A DNA stretch of 64,000 nucleotides, from NCBI RefSeq assembly GCF_027942865.1, contig NC_134510.1, forward strand, positions 10,692,743 to 10,756,742. The letters run 5' to 3'. This stretch comes from Odontesthes bonariensis. Taxonomy: Eukaryota; Chordata; Actinopteri; Atheriniformes; Atherinopsidae. This document shows positions 1 through 10,760 of this stretch, in pieces; within the stretch, counting starts at the first letter, position 1; every line of letters starts with the position of its first letter. The notes beneath the pieces were generated by a model. It saw nothing but the letters and a program-made list of their open reading frames with translations. It ran no database searches and had not been told where the DNA came from. The position numbers and the translations under genes are program-made.

Positions 1-2425
1 AAAACAAGCTGATGTGTAATTTAAAGTGTGCGTTCTTTATCTCAACAGTTAGGTGTTAGAAATGAGCAGTTTCTCCTCTCTCAGGTAGATGTGGTATTTA
101 TCAAAATCCCTTCCTATAATTGTACATTTTAGTTAATAGAGTCAAATAATCTGAGATGGAGACAGGATTCTAAATTGTTAGTGTCGCTGGGTTTCAGGGT
201 GAGAAATGAATTACATGTTAAAGTGAAATGAGGGCTGAGTCTTTGTACTGACGAACAGAACTGGGAGTTCTATAGTTCACTTCCTGTAAAATACTAAAGA
301 ACAAACATGAAGATGGATCACTGAAGGTTTCTTTATACCTGTGATGTAAAACAAACACAGTTTTGTTGCTTCATATTTGTTTTAGCATCAATTTAACTCA
401 AAGAGGAACTCTTTTTTTCTGTATAAGATACTTAAAAAGGAAGAAACTGACTCATTTCCACTCATATAGTTCATATCAACTCTAAACTGTAAGTTATCAT
501 CTGACTCTGTCTGAATATTATTCATGTAAGAGAAGGAGTGGATCAAACCCTGTAAACATATACAACATAACAATGTTAAAACCTATTTTCATAAAATGTT
601 AGATCGATTCTTTCAATGGAAGCTCAAGAACAAGCCGGAGGAATCTCAAGTTAAATAAAATGTTTATTGGTAGTCACACGTCAATCATATCACCGCTGGG
701 CTCAGTGGAACAGAGCTCCTGCAGGAAATCCGTCAGACTGAGCCTCGATTTCCGGGTATCATTTGCATTTATAGCCTCATAGGTTGGACTCACACTCGAC
801 CGAGTATGATTGGACATGAGTAGGTTCAACATGCTTCGTCATATTCTCTGGATCAGCCAAAACAATGTGTGTGTGTGAATTTGCACCTGCTTTCTCAATT
901 GTTTTGTCTTCCCTTTCCTGGATAACTTTAGGTCATCGTGGAAAAGTAAAGAGACTATTTCATTCATAATGTCTGAGAACAAAGCCAATTTGAACAAAAT
1001 AACTGGCCTCTCTGTACCATAATCACTTACAGACGCTCATACAAGTAGTGTTCATTTTACTTGTGGTCTTGTTCACATGTAAACACAACACATTAGGATG
1101 GAACTTTGTCACTTCCTGTTTAGGTTTAGCCAATAACGCAGGGTTGGGACTTTAAAAATCCAGACTTCTTAGCGAGGGTTAGGAAATGATCATGGTTAGG
1201 GGTCAAATGTAATCTTTTGACAGGGAGTTGGTACCTTATTTGGACAAAGGACAGTCTTTGAGTTAGGATTCAATTCAATTCAAACAAGAAAGAATGCCTT
1301 TCTAATCCCAAATTGAAAAAGATAACATTACAGTGATTGTTTTTCCACAATTTACACATTACCTTTACATGTGACTATGTGTCCCAGCAGGAAGCTGAGG
1401 ACTTCTGTCCTGTGAATAGTTTTATCAGCTGTATAAATAAATATATATGATTTAATGTTCAACTCTTCATACCAATTTCTATGTGTAACTATAAAAAAGA
1501 TTGATTCATTTAAAAAAAAGACCCTGTTCTACACTTAGTCCAATTTGAGAAGAGCTAATGTTTGGATGCTGTTTTTTCTTTTGAAACGAGTTTAAACCTG
1601 ACTTCAGCATACTTTGCCTTTAAGCTGAAGGTGGGAAGTGTTTATTTCAGAGGTTTTTGGTCATTTGAATATGAGTGACTATGAACTTTTTCAAAATCTT
1701 CTCAGTGGAAACTTTAGAAAAGAGTGCAGACTTTGACATTTCTCAAACCTGATATTTTTCCTGTTGGAAGTATGTTGTTCCACTTTTCTGGGTTTCTGAG
1801 AGTGTTTTCTTCATGTTGGGATGCTACAAGTCCTCAGCAGAAGTTAGAATCTTCCACAACTGGTGGAGTGAAATGTGAAGAAAAAACATTGTGTAGACTG
1901 ATGGTGTTTATGTTTGTTTTTAAATGATGCTGCGATGATGCTTCTGAGGAGGGAACCATGGCGATCATGGAATTCCTCTGGGCTGTGGCCAGAAAGCTAA
2001 GAATCCTCTCACGGAACTGCAAACTTAACCTGAAAGTCCTGCAGCTGGGAATCATAGTTTAAGAGTAATTATTGAGCCTGAATATCACAGCACCTCTGAG
2101 CAAAGAAAGATAAAAAAAAAACTCATCTTATGAGACAGTGGGGCTGACCCAATTGTTGGGCAGGACACCTGCTTTTCAAGACTGTGATAGCTGATCAAAG
2201 GAAAAACCCACACAGTCACATGTGAAAGTGCTCCTAAATATGACAGATCTTAAGCTTTTACTTTGTCACTTCCTGTTTAGGTTTAGCCAATAACGCAGGG
2301 TTGGGACTTTAAAAATCCAGACTTCTTAGCAAGGGTTAGGAAATGATCATGGTTAGGGGTCAAATGTAATCTTTTGACAGGGAGTTGGTACCTTATTTGG
2401 ATAAAAGACAGTCTTTGAGTTGACA
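1..2425 (+). repeat. left arm of a long inverted duplication
   Basis: This stretch recurs in reverse orientation at about 21,400-23,760. Matching landmarks run in mirrored order: the flank at 1-590, a ~400-bp solo LTR at 597-996, the segment at 1,020-2,060 and the stretch ending near 2,270. The right arm has extra sequence between the last two landmarks, so small indels separate the arms. I see no convincing gene in it; the short reading frames here are mirrored shadows in both arms. The arms are about 19 kb apart, so this is a segmental inverted duplication and not a hairpin-type palindrome. Confidence 0.85.
597..996 (-). mobile_element. solo LTR fossil (retrovirus-like), left-arm copy
   Basis: Read on the minus strand, this ~400-bp stretch begins TGTT and ends AACA. 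It has a TATA-like motif and an AATAAA signal in the order expected of an LTR (U3-R-U5). No internal gag or pol sequence adjoins it, so it is a solo LTR fossil. The same LTR sits at the matching place in the inverted arm (about 22,939-23,337), so the insertion is older than the duplication. The family (ERV or Gypsy) is not certain. Confidence 0.55.
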
Positions 2426-2659
2426 GCAGCAGCTTGATTGAATGAGTGATGGAGCAGAGTGTATCTGTGAAGCAGCGGTGAGTGATGTGGCTGATGGTCG
2501 TTGCTCGTCTTCTCCAGGTGGGGGCGCTGTAGATCCAAGAAACAGCTGTGCATTTCAATGGAAAAGAGAAGATAGAGAAACTGCTGTAACGTGTAAAGAG
2601 GTGATGTTGGAGCGTGTGTGTTGTCCCAGTATTTTGTTGGAGAGAACAAAGAGTGTAAA

Positions 2660-2956
2660 AAGACTGGGTCCCGCTGTATGACTCAGGCTGCACTGCAGCG
2701 TCTAATCACAGGTGCGATCCCACTACTGAGCGGCACGGGGGCTTTGACCTGCTCCGTTTCCGACCTGGGCCGGTTCTCCCCTCCTTAGACGACCTGGTGG
2801 TCCCGGGCTCCCCCAGGAGCACCATATCGGTACCGAGCTTAGTGCGGACACCCGATCGGCATAGCCCACTGCAGCTCAGAGCTCCTGAGCTCAAGCGATC
2901 CACCAGCCTCAGCCTCCCGGTAGCTTGGATTACAGGCGCGCGCCACAGCACCCGGC
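2660..2956 (-). ncRNA. 7SL / SRP RNA gene, full-length (copy A)
   Basis: The minus strand holds a complete ~297-nt 7SL RNA, the scaffold of the cytosolic signal recognition particle that targets ribosomes to the ER. It starts GCCGGGTGCTGTGGCGCG, the 5' Alu domain bound by SRP9/14. The S domain follows, with the helix-8 SRP54-binding hairpin GGTCGGAAACGGAGCAGGTC (GGAA tetraloop). It ends in TCTTTTT, a Pol III terminator. The start is set by homology to vertebrate 7SL. A CRE/ATF-like motif lies 53-60 bp upstream (3,009-3,016), close to the position of the ATF site known in mammalian 7SL promoters. It looks intact; a pseudogene cannot be ruled out because the gene is repeated in the window. Confidence 0.93.
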
Positions 2957-3008
2957 GAGAGACTCTCACGTTTATCAGACTTTCAGCTTGTTGAAGTAAA
3001 CGACATTT

Positions 3009-3016
3009 TGATGTCA
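3009..3016 (-). promoter_or_regulatory. CRE/ATF-like element of 7SL copy A
   Basis: TGACATCA on the minus strand, 53-60 bp upstream of the 7SL 5' end. Mammalian 7SL genes have an ATF site near -50 that supports Pol III transcription. The same motif at the same distance precedes 7SL copies B, D and E. Confidence 0.6.
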
Positions 3017-3079
3017 TCAAACACAACAGCGGCATCGAGCAGCAAAGACTGACAAGTGTTTGGATCGTTTTCATTCCTG

Positions 3080-3165
3080 CAGAAAATCCCAGCTCAGTTT
3101 TTGGAAACTTGATGAATGGAGCAGCATCCATACAGGAGAATCTCTGTGTTCCATTTGTACAGTTT
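3080..3165 (+). other. exon-like segment, conserved in all 7SL-bearing blocks
   Basis: A splice-acceptor-like CATTCCTGCAG is followed by an open segment reading NPSSVFGNLMNGAASIQ and then a stretch ending in TTTGTACAG. The segment recurs with few changes at about 26,096-26,182, 29,546-29,632, 15,410-15,500 (minus strand) and 19,915-20,000 (minus strand), always next to 7SL sequence or a remnant of it. I do not recognise the peptide. It may be an exon of a host gene that was duplicated, or a chance open frame in the duplicated block. Confidence 0.3.
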
Positions 3166-4090
3166 CATGTTTCCCTTTGAGCTTCATCATTTTATAATAG
3201 AGCTTTTACATTTATTTACTTTCTTTTTTAAATGTTTTTTATTATTATTATTTTTATAACAAATATCCAGAAATGAATATGGCTGGTTTAAGGAGTTTAA
3301 ACAACATCCTCCTCAGTACTATGCATGTTTCCAGATAAATTCATTAGACTGAGCCGGCCCTCTGGCAAAAAAAACTGAAATATTTCCACATGACGCAGCT
3401 GAAAGAGCTGTGATGTCATGTCATTGTTAAGGAAATCTGAAGAAAAACCTGTTAAATTACAGACTCATGGATAATACAATTTAATTTGATGCACTTTAGT
3501 AGAAATGAGTAGAAAAAAAGCTTCTTCTGAGTTTTAAAGGCATTCTACCAACAGGATGATATCTACTGTAAACTGCCTGCCATGTTTGTTCTGTCATATC
3601 TGTGGAATGAGGCTATTAGTCAAAGAAGAAAGACTAAATCAAATGTTATAGCTGATCATTTAGAATTCGGATTAGTAAAATATTCCTTATGTGTCTGACA
3701 GACTGCAGAAAGCTTTGTAGGGTCTGCTTTTAAGAGTGTTGCATCAGAAGATGCTCGTTCTCTGAGGCAAAGTTATTGTTTGGTGTTTCATTTAACAGAA
3801 GAGAGGGTAAGTGTAAAAACTGTTTTTTTATTGATTCCAGCACCAAAGCAGCATGTAAAATGTAAATGCAAACCATTTTTTTTAAATACATAATTTACAA
3901 ATAATGTCTTTAAAGAACAACACTGTCCCACTGGTTGTCTTTCAGTCCCAATTGTCTGCGTCTTGTCTGGACTGTGTTATTTCTGCAGGTGCAGGTGAGC
4001 AGGTCTTCTCTGTGTGTCTGTGAGGAGCTTCACACACGGAGACGGCTTCATCTGTACGGCTCGGTGTGGGATGCTTTTCATCGTTTCAGC

Positions 4091-4205
4091 TGGGGCCGAT
4101 CAACAGTCCGATGTCTGGGAGCAGATTTGGTGCTGGAGTGTGTTCAGGGGACGGCTGTGCTGCTGGAGCTTCCTGGGAATGGTCCATGTCCACTGTGAGG
4201 TGCTA
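4091..4205 (-). other. exon-like segment, possible 3'-terminal exon (copy A)
   Basis: On the minus strand a good acceptor (TTCCTTGTAG) leads into an open segment reading DMDHSQEAPAAQPSPEHTPA and onward to a TGA. The matching segment at about 30,553-30,668 is nearly identical. I do not recognise the product. The plus strand is also open here, so strand choice is tentative. Confidence 0.3.
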
Positions 4206-4431
4206 CAAGGAAGACAGAAAGAAAGTCCTGATTTAAGCTTAAGCATAACTTTGTGACAATTTTGTCATCTTTTGTTTTTAAAATAGCAGCTTGTTTCCTT
4301 ACTTTTCTCTATAATATCAGCTAATATCATCTAAATGCAGTATATAATGTGCCTTTTAACTAATCACGTTCTGTGACACTAAAAAGGACCTACCCCAAGT
4401 CCTCCTTTATTTCTTTTTTTTTTAACATCAG

Positions 4432-4558
4432 CTTCTCTCATCCGGCTGGGAGCTCCTCGTCGTCACGGAAACCCTGGGTGCATATCCGGCAATGTCGGGT
4501 CCACAGTCTCTCTCCTTCGGACCTGCGCTCGAGTCTCATCTCATCCCTGATCACCTCG
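4432..4558 (+). other. exon-like segment with consensus splice sites (copy A)
   Basis: A pyrimidine-rich acceptor (TTTTTTTTAACATCAG) precedes an open segment that includes SPSDLRSSLISSLITS and ends at TCG|GTAAAACA, a fair donor. The duplicate block has a near-identical copy around 30,894-31,020. The minus strand is also open (it reads HCRICTQGFRDDEELPAG), so the coding strand is not settled. No family recognised. Confidence 0.3.
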
Positions 4559-4866
4559 GTAAAACACAGCAGGAAAAGGAAGGAAAAACTGCACAAGTAC
4601 TCAACATGTGTGAGCTAGCACACATTCATTTCTGTAGATTTCATTCATTAGTTAGACGGCATCATGCACTCACCTGTTTTGCACAATACGTTACCTGCGG
4701 TAGCTCAGGTGTTCCACTTTGTCCTCCGTTGGTGTCAGAGTTGTTGTTTCTTTGTCATCCGCTGGTCCTTCCATCAGCAGGAAGCCACAGAGGCTCAGGC
4801 CAGCGTGACATGTGTTCACACAAAAGAGGAACATCAGAGGTGGACACTTTATTAATCCTGCAAGGG

Positions 4867-6408
4867 CAGGGCTCTAGAGTCGCACGTGCGATCTATTTTC
4901 TCAACGGTGCAACTAAAAAAGATCTGAGGTCGCACAGGTGCAACTACCTGTTGAGGAAAAAAAAATAAAAAAAAGTCTACGCGACTCTGAAAGTCTCCCT
5001 GTGGTTCAACAACAGACACACATTAGACCCATATCGTGGTCTAAACCAATCAGAGATAGTGAAGGGCGGGACCCCCCTCTGATTGGCCCGTGTACGTGTA
5101 GCCGCAGGTTATACGATGAAAAGAACGATTGACAACTTTTTCGTTAAGTTAAGGCCTGATACGTCCGAAAATAACCACAACCAATGCTCTGACACGGAGC
5201 CATCAACCTCCCATGTTATGTCAGGCCCTGGTCCGGAGCTAGCATCTGGAGCTAGCATCTGGAGCTAGCATCTGGAGCTAGCATCAGATAATGAGCTAGC
5301 AGCCGGAGCTAGCATCAGATAATGAGCTAGCATCTGGAGCTAGCATCAGATAATGAGCCACATACGATCGACTACGAGCCAGAACCAACTGAAATTAAAA
5401 GGGGTAAAGTGTATACATTTCAAAGAGAGTGGCTTGACCAGTTTCCCTGGCTAAGATGCAGTAAAGCCAATAATATAATGCACTGCATTTACTGTAAAGT
5501 GTGGTAAAATAGTATGACTGGTTCTAATACATTTAGAATTGAAACGCTGAAAAAGCACAACGCATCTATGAAACACATTACCTGCTCAGTGTCCCCTCTC
5601 CCCGCTGCTTTCAGCGGCAGCAGCAGCAAACACATCATCGGACAAGGCCCAGATGATAATCAAGTTTAACGTTGCCTACCATATTGCAAAAGTTCCCTTC
5701 ACTAAGTTCAAGTCCGAAATAATTCTTCAGAAGAAAAATGGCTTGAACATAAACCCGACATACAGCAATGATGTCGCGTGCGCGCAATTTATAGGAGTCA
5801 TCGCAGATACGCTGAAAAAAAAGACGTCTGTGCTAATTGAACAGTGAGTATATGGCATTCCTGATGGTTCAGGAATGCGTCATTCTGTACGGCCGTATCT
5901 TGAGGAGAGGAAGACCGGTGAATATACTTATATATATATTTAACCCAACTACAGGAGTTGGCCATCCGAGGGGCATGTGACTGCAATGGAGGATAGTCCA
6001 TAAGACATTGAGATGTTCAGTTTGAAGCCCTTAAAACACTTGCAATTTTAATTTAGATTTTCTTTTTATTTCATTTATCATGAGATGTTTTAAGTTTAAA
6101 TTTCAGGCCAGTGAAGCACTTTAAGCACCAACACTTTTTCAGTAAGTTTCAGTAAGTAGTTAGTAAGTTAAGTTCAGTAAGTTTGTAGAATTGTGCTTCA
6201 AATAAAGAACTTTATTTTGACCAGATTGCTAGTTAATCGTTTACAAGTTAATATTGCCTATATGGACAGCGATTTAAAAATAAAAAAATGTGAACCTGTA
6301 AACCTGCGGTGTTAAATGCAATGTGGTTGGGTGCACCTAACTTTTGTGCTGGTGAACCTAAGAAAAAAAGTTGGGTGCACCAGTGCAAAAAGTTAGTCTA
6401 GAACCCTG
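4867..6408 (+). mobile_element. hAT element with ZNF862-like fragments
   Basis: The ends are inverted repeats starting CAGGGCTCTAGA on the left and, read inward from the right, CAGGGTTCTAGA, typical of hAT elements. Inside are broken pieces of a TTF/BED-type zinc-finger hAT transposase of the ZNF862/KIAA1586 kind: MKRTIDNFFVKLRPDTSENN near 5,115, REWLDQFPWLR with NIMHCIYCK near 5,430-5,510, LKKHNASMKHI near 5,550, and a piece reading GLNINPTYSNDVACAQFIGV near 5,740. Stops interrupt the frame and most of the catalytic RNase-H part is missing, so it is non-autonomous. No matching 8-bp target duplication is visible. The right end abuts the RecQ-carrying element at 6,417. Confidence 0.75.
5235..5356. 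repeat. short-period minisatellite inside the hAT element
   Basis: A 13-bp unit, GGAGCTAGCATCT, repeats in tandem four times and then alternates with a longer unit containing CAGATAATGAGCTAGC. It lies within the degenerate transposase region. Confidence 0.75.
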
Positions 6409-6416
6409 TGCTGTGC

Positions 6417-6950
6417 TAGCCTGGGTGCCAGCCGAACTTAGCCCCGCCCATAAAAGTTTTGGTCGGGAAGTTCGGTCTGGCTCTGCTCAGTTGGGAAATC
6501 ATTATGCCTGACCAAGAATCGGTCGACCCAATCAGATTGCCAGGGCGGGCTTTATACGATGATGGACAGATGATCAACAGGGACATTATCGAGTACGTCA
6601 CTAAAGAGCTGAACATGGCTGCTGCTGGAGAGCTAGGGTGTGTAGATTCTGCCATCGAGTCTGTTCTACAGGATCTCCACATTGCATTCATTTTGAAAGA
6701 CGAACAGAGGAACGCGATAAAGGCTTTTATCAATAGAAAATACGTTTTTGCCGTCCTTCCTACAACACGTGTGTGTTGCTTAATCTACGTCACATACTAC
6801 GTTGGTCTGATTGGTTGTAGGTCTATCCAATTGAGCGAAGAGGCATTTTTTCTCCAGGTTCGGTCGAAACACGCCCAATACCCAAATCTCTATTGAGCGG
6901 TATCAGACTCACATTCTGACTAGAATCGTGAGTATGACGTAGTCAGGCTA
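6417..6950 (+). mobile_element. small element carrying a decayed RecQ-like helicase exon (copy 1)
   Basis: The element starts TAGCCTG and ends CAGGCTA, a perfect 7-bp inverted repeat, and is flanked by a 9-bp direct repeat GTGCTGTGC (6,408-6,416 and 6,951-6,959). Its open segment (6,459-6,896) contains KDEQRNAIKAFINRKYVFAV followed by LPTT. This aligns with the helicase exon of the sister copy at 31,372-31,981, which reads EQRTALESFLDRKDVFALLP and then TGFGKS. The Walker A lysine-serine is lost here, so the exon is not functional. The 9-bp duplication is unlike hAT (8 bp) and recalls Mutator-type or Rehavkus-type elements; the superfamily is uncertain. Confidence 0.65.
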
Positions 6951-6984
6951 GTGCTGTGCATGACACCTGAAAGTATTTTATCTG

Positions 6985-8719
6985 CAGTGTTGGGTAAGTT
7001 ACTTTAAAAATGTAATCCGTTACAGTTACAAGTTACCTTGTTTAAAATGTAATTGTAGTGTAACTTTTTGGATTACTTAAAAAAAGTAATGTAACTAATT
7101 ACTTTTGGATTACTTTTGGATTACTTTTACCTATTTATGGTAGCCTATTATCTGTATGATTCCATCTGTATTTATCACATTTTTTTATACCATGCTATTT
7201 TTCTTTTCATTGTACTGCCATAACTACATTATACATTCTCTGCACATACATGCATTTCTCTAGGTAATTCATCTATTCTGCACATATCTATTAACCATCT
7301 TTCCTTACACTAGCTGTAAATAACTGCATTTTATCTCTAAATACTGCATGCTATACAATCTGCACGCGTTACACTTGATAAGATGCCAAACTGCATTTCA
7401 TTAATACATGTGCAATGACAATGAAGTGCTCTACTTTAGTAATAAATAAGCAAAGTAAGACTTTTACATCACATTTTATTTTTCTTTGCACACCCTTGCT
7501 TGTGTGTGTGCGCCAGTACTTCCGGTGAAAACTTCCAGGTGATTTGACAGCTAGCGCGTCAGGTTAGGGCCAGTGGCCGTAAACAAAGGTTAACTTATAG
7601 CCGAGAAGAAAGATAATAATATAACGTAGCTAAAAAGACTAGCTTTCTTCTTCAGTAGCCTTGATGCTTAAAGACATGGTAGGTAATCCTGTTCAGAAAC
7701 ACATTTTGTAATACTGGGTGAAATGGTCCGTCTATCCTGAGAGAAATCTATACAAGATGTATTTAGAAAAAGGGACGAAAATAATCAGACCTCTGTGGCA
7801 GCTGCAGGACTGAGAAAAAGCTGACCAATCCGAGATCAGCGGGACGCTAATCTCGGATTGGTCGCCTACAAAAAACCAATCAGATGCCTCTGCTTTCTGC
7901 CTACGCCCCCCTCTGCCGGCTCCCTGCTCCATGTGCGCATGCGGTTCCACCGGCTTTGGATGAAGCACTGACGGAATGGGGAGGGGGGGGTGGAGCTTAG
8001 AGGAGTGGACACTTTCGAATCTTGCTAGCTCTCTTGCTAGCTCTCTAGGATTACCTACCATAGCTTTAATGCTTACCGATTTAGCAAGCCTAGCAGCCTC
8101 GTTGCTAATGCTAGCCGCCGTAACGTTACCAACCATACCCGACGTCAAGGAGTTGGCTGAGCAGGGGCAAGAGTATGGGGCTGGCAGAGTTAACTTCATA
8201 ACGAGTGAGTGCAGGTTTCATTCACTTGTTTTCATTCTTTCACAGGATTGATTCACTTCATTGGTTTATCCGATTGCTGGCCGCCGAGCCATTATGTGTC
8301 TGGGTTTGTGTGGGTTACTGATCATGGTTGTTAGCAGGCGATAGTCAGGTTGTGTGATGTGTGTGTGAGTGTGTATTTTTTCTATGGGTACATGCCATTG
8401 ACTGTATGAGCGGTCTGTGCTCCTTTTTGTTATTTTTATTTAATTAGATTGGAGATACTAATTAATACTGAGGGGGAGCTGGTCCCGGGGAAAATTGCCA
8501 GGGCCGACTTTTTTCCCCAGTCCGACCCTGCCGCTCTGTACTTCTGTCACTGCAACATCGCGCAAATTGTAATCCTGTTAAGTAACCCCCATTCTCACTG
8601 AATGTAACTGTAATCTGAGTACATCGTTTTTGCTTGTACTGTAACGGATTACAGTTACTTTTATTTTGTATCCTTTTACAGTAACGCCGTTACATGTAAT
8701 CCGTTACTCCCCAACCCTG
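6985..8719. mobile_element. non-autonomous hAT element with perfect TSD
   Basis: The left end reads CAGTGTTGGGTAAGTTAC and the right end, read inward, CAGGGTTGGGGAGTAACGG. The flanks are a perfect 8-bp target duplication TTTATCTG (6,977-6,984 and 8,720-8,727), diagnostic of hAT. Near both ends are many short motifs built on GTAATC/GTTAC. No transposase is recognisable; the open segment at 7,976-8,251 (rich in LASSL/LAASL) has no family match I can see. It has inserted next to an L2-like LINE 3' end and contains a nested TTAA MITE. Confidence 0.85.
7672..8065. mobile_element. nested TTAA-target MITE
   Basis: Inverted ends read inward AGACATGGTAGGTAATCCT on the left and AGCTATGGTAGGTAATCCT on the right, flanked by TTAA (7,668-7,671 and 8,066-8,069). 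TTAA targets fit piggyBac or Kolobok. No coding capacity. It lies inside the hAT element at 6,985-8,719, so it is the younger insertion. Confidence 0.75.
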
Positions 8720-8727
8720 TTTATCTG

Positions 8728-8902
8728 CACCCTTCCCTTTTAAATTAATTAATTAATGATTATTTTAATGAGTTTTTATTATTATTATTATTTTTTTTTA
8801 ATGATTTTATTGCCTTCTTGTGATTTTATGTAGCTGTAAAGAACTTTGAATTACCTTGTGTACGAATTGTGCTCTATAAATAAAATTGCCTTGCTGTGCC
8901 TT
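8728..8902 (+). mobile_element. LINE (L2-like) 3' end fragment
   Basis: The segment with TGTAAAGAACTTTGAATTA and CTCTATAAATAAAATTGCC resembles the 3' UTR and tail of fish L2-type LINEs (compare the intact tail at 24,560-24,630). It ends in a TTGCC/TGCC-rich tail. No coding sequence is left. Confidence 0.5.
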
Positions 8903-9374
8903 GCTAGCGTAGCCACGAGGTACCTAGCCGCTTAGCTTGAAACTGTTTCTTCTAGACACTCAATAAAACGATTCTCCTTATGTATCAACCTACAGTCACA
9001 CAGAGAAAACTCTTATGAACATGCTCTTAACAAATTTACATGGTTTTTTTACTTATAAATACCTTGAACAAGGGAAATAGCGATGGGAGAACGAATAAAT
9101 GAAACAGTCGCTCTCTCCTTCACTCGTCTTTACTGAGTGAGGAAGAGGTGCGTGCTCCCCCTACTGGATCCCCGAGGCATTACCAATAACGAATATTTAA
9201 CCCACACAGATTTCAAAGTGCAATCATGTTAATCTTAAAAAGCATTTACATTCAAGAAAAAATAAAACTACTTCTAACTAACAACTGTCTAATATCAGTT
9301 ATTTTAATTATGTTTGTCATTTCACTTATTATCTAACAACTGTCTAATATCAGTTATTTTATTACTTATCACAT
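8903..9374 (-). mobile_element. LTR fossil, Ty3/Gypsy type (isolated LTR)
   Basis: This stretch matches parts of the LTR at 16,114-17,325, including GCTAGCGTAGCCACGAGG at its left and TTACTTATCACAT at its right, which is the LTR start on the minus strand. No internal region adjoins it, so it is an isolated LTR. A short internal duplication of about 28 bp lies near 9,280-9,360. Broken fossil. Confidence 0.6.
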
Positions 9375-10455
9375 TATGGATTCTTTTCTTTTTTTAGACA
9401 CCGTGATGTAGATGTACTGCTGTGTTTGTTATAATTGTCCTGTTGCATGACATCATTTAGAATAAAATCCAAAGCAAGAATTGGCCTCTAATTAATCCAA
9501 ATTTCAGCACATTTCTACAATACTTTTCTTGTGTGTATTGACAACTGCAGAGGACCTGCGAAAGACCTGCATCCAGCCTTTGGAGTGAGCTGTCCCTTTG
9601 AGAACTTGTAAGAGTAAACGATGCTCATACCACGCTCATGTTTTTATACGGACTAAACAGATGCAGGTAGACACGATCGTGAGGCGATACTGATGAAACA
9701 GACCAGCACCCAGGCTGCCTTCCTGACTTGCCAAAAAAGGAAAAAAAAAAAATCTTCTATTTTTATTCTAATTATATTTGTCTTATTAGAAACATCGTTA
9801 TAAACAGGTGGTGAGAATGAAGGAAGAGTGACCTGTTTGGAAAGGGGTTTGTCTTGTGAGTGCAGTTTTAAAAGACAAGGATATTTATATTCAGGAGGTT
9901 TGTATGGAGTATTTAAATAAATATGTATACAGAATAAGGCTCTGTTTAGGTTTGCCCTTTGAATAAAACACCCACCGTGCTCGGCCTGAGCCACGGATCC
10001 CACCCCGATTTAGATTTCACTGCTGGTATGTAGTTTAAATGGGTAAAATGACCTTTTATTATTTCACTCCTCGTAGTTTCACTGTTACATGTAACGTGTG
10101 CACAATACACAATGGCAGAATTAAGTGTGCATTGCTGTATCAGAATAATGTTGGCTCATTATTTGAAAGTGACTTTTTGCTTTGTGTTTGCTCTAATGAA
10201 CGTAACTTTATGAGTAAAGACCGGATTAATCAAGCAGCCTATTGACCCACTTAAGACTTACTGATGTAAGCACACCCATCATGGGGAACATAGTTACTGC
10301 CACAAGCTTTCTTCAGAGTAGCTTGTCATTGTGTTGACCAGTGTAGTCATTTTTTTCCCCAATAAAACACAGTGACTTCTGTATTGGATGTTCATTCACT
10401 TTTATTACTGTTATCTTTTTAAGGACTGTTGTTGTTCACTTTACTTCACTGAGCT
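9375..10455. other. no gene recognised
   Basis: AT-rich sequence without a recognisable gene, RNA or element. Reading frames at 9,653-10,003 and 10,039-10,245 are short, low in protein-like character and unsupported. Confidence 0.5.
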
Positions 10456-10459
10456 GAGC

Positions 10460-10760
10460 TGATAGAATAGAATAGAAAAATACTTTATTTATCCCCCAAT
10501 GGGGGAAATTCAAATTCGTCAAGTAGCTCAACATTTTTTTAAATTATTTACAATGATTGAATTAACAACAATAAAACAACAATAATAATACTACTACTAA
10601 CTAAATAATAATAAATGACTAAATGGTAAAATAAACAAATAAATAAAAATCAATCAATCAATTTGAGAAGAATTCAGCAGTCACTGTTATAAAGCCTCAT
10701 GGCTGTGGGAACAAAGGACCTTCTGAACCTCTCAGTCCTGCAGCGCAGAGAGATGAGCCT
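10460..10760 (-). mobile_element. LINE 3' end (Rex1/Babar-like), C-terminal tail
   Basis: On the minus strand the coding end reads ERFRRSFVPTAMRLYNSDC and then a stop, matching the C terminus of the LINE at 20,346-20,930 (DRYRKSFLPTAISIYNNSLI). The 3' UTR has the usual fish motif AAATAAAGTATTTTTC and a GAATA-type tail (TAGAATAGAATAG on the plus strand). Severely 5'-truncated; the coding side is replaced by a 17-bp minisatellite. Confidence 0.65.

Larger units (their letters stand above)
2423..4785 (+). repeat. direct duplicate block (copy A) with 7SL gene
   Basis: This ~2.4-kb block recurs in the same orientation at 28,888-31,250. It includes a minus-strand 7SL RNA gene, an exon-like segment upstream of it (about 3,080-3,165) and two further exon-like segments at about 4,090-4,205 and 4,432-4,558. 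The copies diverge abruptly after about 4,785, where copy E instead continues into an L1 fragment. The stretch 3,170-3,980 is AT-rich and shows no gene. Confidence 0.85.

Noticed and set aside
1724-2055. ORFs mirrored at 21,880-22,211
   Set aside because: Both strands are open in part and the pair is explained by the inverted duplication; no domain or splice support.
2890-2956. Human Alu contamination
   Set aside because: The Alu-like stretch is the 5' domain of complete 7SL RNA with the S domain and a terminator, and has fish-type changes within fish repeats.
2442-3131. ORFs overlapping 7SL and its flanks (for example the 141-codon frame starting MDAAPFIKFPKTELGF)
   Set aside because: They translate 7SL RNA sequence; conservation among copies is explained by the RNA gene and recent duplication.
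4864-6416. 8-bp target duplication for the hAT element at 4,867-6,408
   Set aside because: Left flank TGCAAGGG and right flank TGCTGTGC do not match, so I do not claim one.
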